Assembly (NCBI RefSeq): GCF_024585285.1 | Contig: NZ_CP040755.1 | Span: forward strand, 1,116,001 to 1,180,000 | Direction of reading: 5' to 3' | DNA length: 64,000 nucleotides | Origin: Colwellia sp. M166 | Lineage (GTDB): Bacteria > Pseudomonadota > Gammaproteobacteria > Enterobacterales > Alteromonadaceae | Shown: in pieces, positions 8,928 through 15,872 of the stretch | How positions within the stretch are numbered: the first letter of the stretch is position 1 | How the letters are laid out: the number at the start of each line of letters is the position of its first letter | The notes under the pieces: model-generated | The model's database searches: none | The model's input: the letters and a program-made list of their open reading frames with translations, nothing else | What the model was told of the DNA's origin: nothing | Position numbers and translations under genes: made by a program

Positions 8928-9794
8928 ATGAAAGTACCTAAACGCATACAGCCACTTGTTGATGATGGCCTAATAGACGAAGTAATAAGCCAATTAATGA
9001 GTGGAAAAGAAGCCACTGTTTATATGGTACGTTGCGGCGACGATGTTCGCTGCGCGAAAGTTTACAAAGAAGCTATTAAACGTAGCTTTAAAAAAGCCGC
9101 ACAATATCAAGAAGGTAGAAAAAGTCGCAATAGCCGTCGCGCTCGAGCAATGGAAAAAGGCTCAAAATACGGTCGAGACCAACAAGAGTCTGCTTGGCAA
9201 AACGCTGAGGTTGACGCCTTGTACAAATTGGCAGAAGCTGGCGTACGTGTACCTCAACCCTTTGGTTGTTTCGACGGGGTTTTATTAATGGAGTTAGTTA
9301 CTGATGACGCCGGCGATGTTGCACCTCGTTTAAATGACGTAGTAATGCCCGCAGAGCAAGCACTAGAAGATCACACACTCGTCATGCATTACGTCAAGTT
9401 AATGCTTTGTGCTGGTATTATTCATGGTGATTTATCAGAATTCAACGTGCTTGTTGATGACTATGGTCCAGTTATTATTGATTTACCACAAGCGGTAGAT
9501 GCCTCAGCTAACAACAATGCTAAAGCCATGTTAATGCGAGATGTTGCGAATATGACTAATTACTACGCTCAATTTAGTCCTGAGTTAAAGCACAGTAAAT
9601 ATGGCCAAGAAATGTGGGCTCTGTTTGAAAGTGGCGAGCTAACAGCAGAGTCAAATCTGACAGGCCTCTTCAAAGAAAACACCCAAAGTGCCGATGTTGA
9701 TACGGTTTTAGAAGAGATTAAAGCGGCTTTTGAGGAAGAAGAAGCAAGAATAGAACGTATTAGTGAAGCTAATGCTATCGAAAGTGACTATTAG
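8928..9794 (+). CDS. RIO1-type serine protein kinase
   Basis: 288 residues of RIO kinase fold. The ATP-binding start is SGKEATVYMV (about 25-34), the lysine is in CAKVYK (about 45), the catalytic loop is IHGDLSEFNVLV (about 165-176), and the metal Asp is in IIDLPQ (about 184). The C-terminus is a long acidic coiled coil. It resembles the Pseudomonas PA4780-type kinases found across proteobacteria, whose targets are largely unknown. The TAG stop codon forms the first bases of the dispersed repeat that begins at 9792, so the repeat abuts, and probably supplied, the end of this gene. Confidence 0.88.
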   Translation: MKVPKRIQPLVDDGLIDEVISQLMSGKEATVYMVRCGDDVRCAKVYKEAIKRSFKKAAQYQEGRKSRNSRRARAMEKGSKYGRDQQESAWQNAEVDALYKLAEAGVRVPQPFGCFDGVLLMELVTDDAGDVAPRLNDVVMPAEQALEDHTLVMHYVKLMLCAGIIHGDLSEFNVLVDDYGPVIIDLPQAVDASANNNAKAMLMRDVANMTNYYAQFSPELKHSKYGQEMWALFESGELTAESNLTGLFKENTQSADVDTVLEEIKAAFEEEEARIERISEANAIESDY

Positions 9795-10141
9795 GGGCTA
9801 TTGATCTTTCAAGATTGTTTTTGCAGCGAATTGTTAGATATTCATACAAAGTAGAGTCTTTATCATGTGGTTATTCCACATAAAAAACGATAAAGACTTT
9901 ATGCTCCTGCAAAGTCACCTTAGCTCACATCCATGTGGGGCAACGCAGTAAAAATGCCCAACAAACGCGGTCCGAAATAGTCGACTAACAGTACTCTTCT
10001 CTTTGTTGCCTGCACGGATGTAGGTACTTTACGAGAGTAGGGGGCGCTAGCTGTGGGTCGTGTTTGTATTGCATGACTCGACTACACACCACTCGCCGTG
10101 ATTAAAATACTTTTACCTCGAACAAAATTTAACCGTGAAAG
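9792..10141 (+). repeat. Degenerate dispersed repeat, copy 1 (with a 114-bp insert)
   Basis: Begins TAGGGGCTATTGATCTTTCA and ends ACAAAATTTAACCGTGAAAG. Copy 2 lies at 12578-12808 in the same orientation. Both hold an internal hairpin (GTCTTTATC .. GATAAAGAC around 9857-9899 in this copy), the phrase TATGCTCCTGCAAAGTCACC, and CACATCCATGTGG. Copy 1 is interrupted at about 9994-10107 by a segment containing GCACGGATGTAGGTAC that copy 2 lacks. No coding capacity was seen. It may be a non-autonomous mobile element or a decayed IS end. Confidence 0.7.
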
Positions 10142-10192
10142 CCCCCCCTAGTTAATCGAGGTATTTATGAATCAAAAACGACAATCCAAAAC

Positions 10193-10248
10193 TTATACCA
10201 AGTCTATTAAGTTTGTTCCCACTCAGAAACTTAGTAAAATTGGTATAA
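10193..10248. repeat. REP-like imperfect palindrome
   Basis: TTATACCAA (10193-10201) pairs with TTGGTATAA (10240-10248). Inside it CTATTAAGTTT pairs imperfectly with AAACTTAGTA, giving a stem of more than 20 bp with a short loop. The half copy at 3191 shows that it is dispersed. Elements of this look are common in Alteromonadales intergenic DNA (general knowledge, not searched here). Confidence 0.6.
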
Positions 10249-10515
10249 TGCTTTATATGCGGTGCAAACCCACCTGAGGTAATGACATCTAGTTCTTTAA
10301 CTGCAAAGCTTGATACAGAGTAACGGCCCCCTACAAGAAAAAAACACGGCTAGTAAAGTTGAGTGTTTTATATAACGTAGCGTTCTTTTTAGATAAGCAA
10401 CCATGTTAAAACCATAAATTCATAATTATTGCTACCAAATTATACTAACAACGTTTTCTTTCAGATCGCTTTCATCATTTTATGATTGTTTGTTGATTCA
10501 AACCGATATCATGCG

Positions 10516-10710
10516 CTAATAAAGCGCAAGAGATTGATAATCTTTCATGACATGATTAATTAATCGGATCTGATGAGGATGACCGTCGATCAATACTAGC
10601 CATTGGCGTTCTTGTGTTGGATTACGCTGTACGATGTTGACTCCTTGCCCTCAATTCTCATGATTGACTCTGCCGTTCGCTTGTAAGGCAGTCTCAAGTA
10701 GCTTTTATTC
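10516..10710 (-). pseudogene. Decayed transposase fragment, possibly ISKra4-like
   Basis: The minus strand from 10650 to 10516 encodes NIVQRNPTQERQWLVLIDG followed by HPHQIRLINHVMKDYQ, then a stop. Upstream the same frame is broken by TGA at 10651-10653 and TAA near 10705. The 'W-x-V-L-x-D-G-x-x-H-Q-x-x-x-I' pattern resembles the segment before the second catalytic Asp of ISKra4-family transposases, as I recall the family. No terminal repeats or intact ends were found. The rest of 10250-10795 shows nothing that I can name. Confidence 0.4.
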
Positions 10711-10795
10711 GGTAAAAAAATGGTTTGCCAAGATGGCTGATCTGTTTAGTGAGCTATTTTCATAAGAAGACATAACTAAAATTTTCTCTCGTTTT

Positions 10796-12259
10796 CTACC
10801 AAAAACCCAATAATTTCCACCAAACGCCACCAACTACAGTCCAAATTGTAAGGTTAACAACGCTCATAATAAAACCCATTTTCCACCACTCTCCAAGGGT
10901 TGCATACCCTGAACCAAACACAATAGGAGAAGTTCCTGTCGCGTAGTGAGTTAATGACATCATTAAAGATGAAGCTCCCGCTAAAAGAAATGCGAGGAAA
11001 AGTGGTGGTGCTCCTAGGGCTACTCCTGCTATAAAAAATGCAGCAAACATCGCTGTAATATGTGCTGTTGTACTTGCAAAAAAATAGTGAGTATAAAAGT
11101 AGATTAACATTAGAACCAAAACAGACAACTCCCAACCAATGCCAAAATTGGCGATACTTGTCTGCACAACAACTGAAAACCACTTTATCAGGCCGAGTTT
11201 ATTTAAAAATCCAGCCATCATAATGAGAGCGGCAAACCATATGATTGTATCCCAAGCAGACTTCTCTTTAAGAACATCTTCCCAAGTAAGCACACTAGTT
11301 AATAATAAAATTACCAAGCCAAGCAGAGCCACAGTTGTAGCATTTAAAGTAAAAGCACTACCAAAAATCATTGCTGGAACCCCTGCCCATAAGGTAAGCA
11401 GTAGTCCAAAAACACCAATCATTATCTTTTCATCCCTAGTCATCTTACCCATCTCTTTTAACTTTTCTTGTGCAAAAGCAGGAGCATTAGGGGTTTCTGA
11501 GATCTCTGGAGGAAAAAAGATACGAACCACAATCGGAACTAAAGCAATACATACTAAACCAGGAATCAGTGCCCCAAGCGCCCATTGTCCCCAAGTAATG
11601 CTAATATCGGCGGCTGTTGCATCTGAAATCAATTTAACAATCAAAGGATTAGGCGCTGTTGCTGTAATAAACATTGCGGAAGTAATTGGGTTGATGTGAT
11701 AACTTGTAAGAGCTAGATATTTTCCTACCTTATTGGAAGTTCCTTCTTCAGGTGAAGAGTTAAAGCTTGCTGCAATAGATTTCATAATTGGGTGAATTAT
11801 CCCTCCCCCGCGTGCAGTATTGCTAGGCGTAACTGGAGCAATAAGCAGTTCTGAAATTGCTAGAGAATATCCTATCCCTATGGTTTTTTTACCAAACACT
11901 GAAATAAAATAGTACCCAATACGATTACCTAAACCTGTTTTTGCCAAACCTCTTGAGATAATAATAGCTACACCAATCAACCAAATTAATGGACTAGAAA
12001 AACCGCTAAGAGCGTCTTTTATAGCGGTTGATGGGTTTGGACTTGTTACTCCTGTAATTGCAACTAAAGTAATGGCAATTATTGCTATTGCACCGATTGG
12101 CATAGCTTTTCCGATAATAGCGGCTATTGTTCCTACAAAAAGTGCTAGAAGATGCCACGATTCAGGGGGAACACCTTGAGGTATTGGGATCACAAACCAT
12201 ATAAGCAGAGTCATTCCTACGGCAATAAGAGCCGGAACCAGTGGAATTTTATTTTTCAT
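10796..12259 (-). CDS. DASS-family anion transporter (CitT/TtdT/YbhI-like)
   Basis: 487 residues from the ATG at 12259, which has AAGGA six bases upstream; an in-frame ATG 54 bases earlier lacks such a site. There are 11-13 membrane segments. The family signature TPSNTARGGGI (about 143-153) and, in the second half, ATGTSPIVFGSGY place it in the divalent anion:Na+ symporter / CitT antiporter group. Likely substrates are di- or tricarboxylates such as citrate, tartrate or succinate; I cannot choose between them. The gene sits between two direct copies of a degenerate repeat and beside a transposase remnant, so recent acquisition or relocation is likely. No catabolic partner is adjacent. Confidence 0.85.
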   Translation of the reverse strand: MKNKIPLVPALIAVGMTLLIWFVIPIPQGVPPESWHLLALFVGTIAAIIGKAMPIGAIAIIAITLVAITGVTSPNPSTAIKDALSGFSSPLIWLIGVAIIISRGLAKTGLGNRIGYYFISVFGKKTIGIGYSLAISELLIAPVTPSNTARGGGIIHPIMKSIAASFNSSPEEGTSNKVGKYLALTSYHINPITSAMFITATAPNPLIVKLISDATAADISITWGQWALGALIPGLVCIALVPIVVRIFFPPEISETPNAPAFAQEKLKEMGKMTRDEKIMIGVFGLLLTLWAGVPAMIFGSAFTLNATTVALLGLVILLLTSVLTWEDVLKEKSAWDTIIWFAALIMMAGFLNKLGLIKWFSVVVQTSIANFGIGWELSVLVLMLIYFYTHYFFASTTAHITAMFAAFFIAGVALGAPPLFLAFLLAGASSLMMSLTHYATGTSPIVFGSGYATLGEWWKMGFIMSVVNLTIWTVVGGVWWKLLGFW

Positions 12260-12577
12260 GAGATATCCTTTTTTCAATGTAACTATATATAACATCACAA
12301 TGTGTAGTGACATCTATAGCGCTTTCTGCGCGGTTGTTGTCGATGTTAAATTACCCAACTTCTAAGTCGAAAATAAGTTGTTTATACTATTGGTTAATTA
12401 GGGATACGTTTAATTTCTGCGTTTTAGCATGTAGTACTTCAAGTTAAAACTCCATGACGTACGGTATTATTCCTGCCTTTATTTTAACAAGATATAATAA
12501 CCAGCCAAGTACTTATTGAATAAACCTTGATGACCGACAAGGTTTATTTTCAAATCCTTAGGACCCTACTTTATGAC

Positions 12578-12808
12578 TAGGGGCTATTGATCTTTCAAGA
12601 TTTTTTTGCAGCGAATTATTGTGTATTTGTCAAGGTCAGAACCTTTATTACGTTATTGCAGATAAAAAGACGATAAAGTCTTTATGCTCCTGCAAAGTCA
12701 CCTTACCCCACATCCATGTGGGACAACGTAGTAAAAATGTCCAACAAACGCTATCCGAAGGAGTCGGCTAAAAGTATTTTTATCTTGAACAAAATTTAAC
12801 CGCGAAAG
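12578..12808 (+). repeat. Degenerate dispersed repeat, copy 2
   Basis: Begins TAGGGGCTATTGATCTTTCA exactly like copy 1 at 9792 and ends ACAAAATTTAACCGCGAAAG. It is uninterrupted, about 231 bases long, and in the same orientation. Internal CCCACATCCATGTGGG is a perfect 16-base palindrome. The remaining bases of 12260-12945 contain the promoter side of the anion transporter gene and no further gene. Confidence 0.7.
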
Positions 12809-12819
12809 TTCAACAGCCT

Positions 12820-12853
12820 CTAGTATTAAGTTTTTTGTTTTTCTAACCTATCT
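12820..12853 (+). repeat. Direct repeat bracketing yeiH, left copy
   Basis: Reads CTAGTATTAAGTTTTTTG, then TTTTTCTAA, then CCTATCT. The same words recur at 13987-14039 on the other side of yeiH, with a GTT insertion and an added 17-base stretch that completes a hairpin. Confidence 0.6.
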
Positions 12854-12883
12854 TCAACTAAGCTTCAAACCAAACTTTTCAAA

Positions 12884-12917
12884 TTAAGCCCGTCACTGAA
12901 TAAGTATCAGGGCTTAA
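12884..12917 (-). terminator. Hairpin downstream of yeiH
   Basis: TTAAGCCC (12884-12891) pairs perfectly with GGGCTTAA (12910-12917) across an 18-base loop, 29 bases after the yeiH stop codon. The T run on the minus strand is poor, so terminator strength is uncertain. Confidence 0.45.
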
Positions 12918-12945
12918 ATAAAAGCGAGTCGAACTGAAAGCAGCA

Positions 12946-13932
12946 TTAATAAAAGCAGATAATACCGGCGATAATCAAAGTCGCTAAAAATACAGTTTCA
13001 CTGCCCATTAACAATACCGGTCGCCAACCAACAGAAACCACTTGTTTTAATGAGGTTTTAACTCCAATGGCAGCAATAGCCACCACCAATAAATTACTCG
13101 ACATACTACGAATTATCTCAATCAGCCAAAGCGGTAGTAAGCCCAAATTTTTAACAAATGCCAAGACAAAAAACATAATTAAAAAGCTGGGAATAAAAGC
13201 ACTAACACCGCCCGGCATTGCACTATCTTTTTCTTTATAAGCAAAAAACACCATCATGACAATCGGCATTAGTAAAGCCACTCTGAGCAGTTTTATATAA
13301 GTCGCTACATCACCTGCTTCTGGAGAAACGCTATAACCTGCGCCAATAACTTGCGCAACATCGTGAATTGCACCGCCAATAAAAACCCCAGCCAATTCAT
13401 CTGAAAAGCCTAAGTAGCTTGCAACAATAGGATAAAATATCATCGACAAGGTACTAAAAGTGGTAATGCCAATCACCGTTAAAGCAAAATACTTTTCTTG
13501 AAATTTATCGTTTGGTAATACCGTTGATATTGCCGCTGCTGCCGAAACACCACACACCGCAACCGCACCACCAGATAAAACACCAAAAGTCTTAGGTAAA
13601 CCTAAAATACGGGCAAACAAGACACCAAAAAATATGGTTAACAACATGCTTACCATGACAATTAGCGGCGGCGTAATACCAAGCGAAACAATATCTGCAA
13701 AAGCAATACGTACGCCAAGTAAGCCGACACAAAAACGCAACAACTCTTTTGAACAGTAGTTAACTCCTGCTTGAATATTTTTATGTTGATAAAATGAATG
13801 CAAGATCAAGCCTAATAATAATGCAAACAGCATAACCGGTGCTTGATAGCGAGCAGCAATAATTGTTGCGATAATAGCGACCAATGAACATAAAATCGCA
13901 CCAAGTAATTTAGCTTTCAAATTGACTAGCAT
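12946..13932 (-). CDS. yeiH: YeiH family putative sulfate export transporter (UPF0324)
   Basis: 328 residues, nearly all membrane segments (about ten). Family hallmarks are LLRFCVGLLGVRIAFADI near 65-82, GGAVAVCGVSAAAAI near 121-135, and GGAIHDVAQVIGAGYSVS near 187-204. Members are annotated as putative sulfate or taurine-linked exporters on weak evidence; the substrate is not established. In other bacteria a LysR regulator often lies divergently, but none is here. The gene is bracketed by 27-30 bp direct repeats (12820 and 13987), which suggests movement as a unit. Confidence 0.88.
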   Translation of the reverse strand: MLVNLKAKLLGAILCSLVAIIATIIAARYQAPVMLFALLLGLILHSFYQHKNIQAGVNYCSKELLRFCVGLLGVRIAFADIVSLGITPPLIVMVSMLLTIFFGVLFARILGLPKTFGVLSGGAVAVCGVSAAAAISTVLPNDKFQEKYFALTVIGITTFSTLSMIFYPIVASYLGFSDELAGVFIGGAIHDVAQVIGAGYSVSPEAGDVATYIKLLRVALLMPIVMMVFFAYKEKDSAMPGGVSAFIPSFLIMFFVLAFVKNLGLLPLWLIEIIRSMSSNLLVVAIAAIGVKTSLKQVVSVGWRPVLLMGSETVFLATLIIAGIICFY

Positions 13933-13986
13933 TTATTCATTAAACCGAGGCGTTATTGAGCGGAAGTTAAGCGTTAAATTGTATCA

Positions 13987-14039
13987 CTAGTATTAAGTTT
14001 TTTGTTGTTTTTCTAATAAAAACAACAAAAAAGCCTATC
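13987..14039 (+). repeat. Direct repeat bracketing yeiH, right copy, with an AT-only hairpin
   Basis: Contains CTAGTATTAAGTTTTTTG, TTGTTTTTCTAA and CCTATCT, as in the left copy. Positions 13998-14012 and 14018-14032 form a perfect 15-bp stem of T/G against A/C with a 5-base loop. It is upstream of yeiH, so the hairpin is not that gene's terminator. The rest of 13933-14284 shows no gene. Confidence 0.6.
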
Positions 14040-14284
14040 TATAGCCATCTCACTCCATCTTAAGAAGTGCTCACTTAGCGTTATTTGAGTGAGATTTGAA
14101 AAAACAATATTTATCAAGCTAGTATGATATCTATATCAAGCAAATGTTGTGCAGTTATCACGGTATTCATAAGCTGCCAAAAGGCAAGTGTTAAGGCATG
14201 TATGCTGCATTATTGATTAAACCTTTACGTTAAGGCTAACAGAGTATTTTCTTAAACAGATTGGTAAAGGTATCAATCCGTAGA

Positions 14285-14740
14285 TTAAGACTCACTAAAC
14301 CAGTGATTATTATTAGCTTTAGCTGCAAAGCGTACTAATACTAAGGCAATAAACAGTACCATAATCGGCATTATTGTGCCCGCTGGACCGTAAACTTCAT
14401 ATGAGTTACTGATAAAAAATAAATGGAACATTTGTACAACAACACTAACAAATGACAGCACAAATAACTTATAGCAAATGGGCTTTTTCATTAGTAAAGC
14501 TAAACTGCCTAATGTGCCAGTAAACACCGCAACAGCAAAAGCAGCCGTTGCCCACCAAGGCACGCTAGCATATAAGTCCTGTTGAGATTGTGGTAACTCA
14601 GCCAATGTTGCTGATGTCATCATCATCTGGTCGATAAACGCCATCACACCCAATAAATTCCATAACAAAGCTAAAGTGGCTGCGAATCTAAACCAGCGAG
14701 GTATCGCTACTATTTCTGGGGCTTCCGTTCGATTAGGCAT
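14285..14740 (-). CDS. Four-helix inner-membrane protein of unknown function
   Basis: 151 residues with hydrophobic segments at about 18-38, 63-84, 90-110 and 120-142. The sequence between helices 1 and 2 is short and polar (LAELPQSQQDLYASVPWW). I do not recognise a named family with confidence; small proteins with this layout occur widely in Alteromonadales and Flavobacteria as hypothetical proteins. AAAGGA lies five bases before the ATG, a good ribosome site. It is a single gene with an unusual palindrome in its promoter region (14775-14806). Confidence 0.75.
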   Translation of the reverse strand: MPNRTEAPEIVAIPRWFRFAATLALLWNLLGVMAFIDQMMMTSATLAELPQSQQDLYASVPWWATAAFAVAVFTGTLGSLALLMKKPICYKLFVLSFVSVVVQMFHLFFISNSYEVYGPAGTIMPIMVLFIALVLVRFAAKANNNHWFSES

Positions 14741-14774
14741 AATAGTTCCTTTATTATTTATAGTGACGATTACA

Positions 14775-14806
14775 CTGACAATTATTGCTTTAACGATAAT
14801 TGTCAG
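14775..14806. promoter_or_regulatory. Palindrome upstream of the membrane protein gene (possible operator)
   Basis: CTGACAATTAT (14775-14785) pairs perfectly with ATAATTGTCAG (14796-14806) across 10 bases, centred about 50 bases upstream of the ATG at 14740. A T run follows only on the plus strand, where no gene would need terminating. I therefore favour an operator for a dimeric regulator over a terminator. Confidence 0.4.
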
Positions 14807-14813
14807 TTTTTAG

Positions 14814-14860
14814 ATTATATATCCATGCCACTTCAAGATGCCGGATTCAGCTGAAATTGA
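14814..14860 (+). repeat. Dispersed CACTTCAAG repeat, copy 1
   Basis: Contains CCACTTCAAGATGC at 14828-14841 followed by an AGCTGAAATTGAGCTGC segment. A sister copy at 15784-15832 has TCACTTCAAGCTGC followed by an AGCTT..AAGCTG hairpin. The two flank the DUF1456 gene in the same orientation. Confidence 0.45.
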
Positions 14861-14872
14861 GCTGCTACTTAG

Positions 14873-15547
14873 TTACTCACCCCAAATATCTTTCGGTTTA
14901 AGCTTTAACACTTTTCGTTCACCAGGTTGACGTTCAACTTTAGTTTTATTCGGATTAACATAAATTTTACTGGCGTTAGCTTTTGCTGAATTATAATTTT
15001 TAGCCGCTAAAACCTGCTCTAATTTATCTTTACTTTCTTCAACTGTAGGGCTTGTTACTTGCGCTTTAGCTCGACGTTGGACATGAAACTTTTTATCAAT
15101 ACCCTGCAAAAAATTACGTAATACTTGATCTTTACATTCGCGATAGTTTTTATGATCAGGCTTGCGAGAAAAAGCACTTAATTCCGGTTTATTTAAATTA
15201 AAATTGGCTAACGCCAATATTTCAATAATATCTTCCGCTTTTAAATTAAAAGCAATTTTAAGCTTAGTAAGAATAAGATTATTATTTAAACGCTTTTCGG
15301 CTTTTACAGGCTCGCCCTCTTTTTTACCACGACGTTCATTAATAAAGCCATTTAAAAACGCCGCACAAGTCGTATCAGGACAATTGACATAAGCAGGGTC
15401 TTCTTCTTTTTTTAACCAGTTACTGATTTGATCACGCGTCACGGTTAAATCGCCAGCAGCAAAAATAGCGATAACCTTTTGATCATTAAAATTAAAGGTA
15501 TATCTCAGGCGACGCAAAACATCGTTGTTAGTCACAAACTTCTCCAA
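14873..15547 (-). CDS. DUF1456 family protein (YehS-like) with an extended basic tail
   Basis: 224 residues. Two tandem copies of the DUF1456 helical unit are visible. The first, about 5-70, starts NNDVLRRLRYTFNFNDQKVI. The second, about 88-155, starts NNLILTKLKIAFNLKAEDII. E. coli YehS is about 156 residues, so this protein carries an extra lysine-rich C-terminal tail of about 65 residues (157-224). The function of the family is unknown; the tail could bind nucleic acid, but that is only a guess from charge. It is divergent from mfd with 325 bases between them. Confidence 0.82.
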   Translation of the reverse strand: MEKFVTNNDVLRRLRYTFNFNDQKVIAIFAAGDLTVTRDQISNWLKKEEDPAYVNCPDTTCAAFLNGFINERRGKKEGEPVKAEKRLNNNLILTKLKIAFNLKAEDIIEILALANFNLNKPELSAFSRKPDHKNYRECKDQVLRNFLQGIDKKFHVQRRAKAQVTSPTVEESKDKLEQVLAAKNYNSAKANASKIYVNPNKTKVERQPGERKVLKLKPKDIWGE

Positions 15548-15872
15548 AAAACCAACGAACTTCGCTGGTTAGTATTGTTTTTACCATACCTAATGTCATT
15601 AAGTATTTATAATACAATAGTGCTTCAATTACCTAGTATTATACACGCTTTAAATAATGAGATCTTTAGCCGCAAGGCTATTTAACACAAAAGCTTCAAG
15701 GCTTTACATTTAGCGGTTAAAGATCCGGTAAAACTCATGTTAAGATACCGACAAATTATCCTGAAATCGTCAGTTAATCTGTCGATATATAGCCGGATCA
15801 CTTCAAGCTGCAAAATTTCAGCTTGCTGTACTATGGCTATCGTTATTTAGCATTAAAGCAATAAGAGCAGTC
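15548..15872. other. Divergent intergenic region, DUF1456 / mfd
   Basis: Holds a short hairpin at 15553-15572 (AACCAACG pairing with CGCTGGTT, one mismatch). It also holds the second copy of the CACTTCAAG repeat (15784-15832), where AAGCTG and CAGCTT form a stem. No gene was seen. Both promoters must lie here. Confidence 0.45.

Noticed and set aside
11139..11699. 186-codon plus-strand open frame opposite the anion transporter gene
   Set aside because: The minus-strand gene has clear transporter motifs and a ribosome site. This frame is a mirror of a low-stop membrane protein gene.
9792..12808. Intact composite transposon carrying the anion transporter
   Set aside because: The flanking repeats have no coding capacity, no terminal inverted repeats were found, and the only transposase trace is broken by stops.
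14775..14806. Terminator for the DUF1456 gene
   Set aside because: The T run is on the plus strand, while the DUF1456 gene reads on the minus strand. The position fits the promoter of the next gene.
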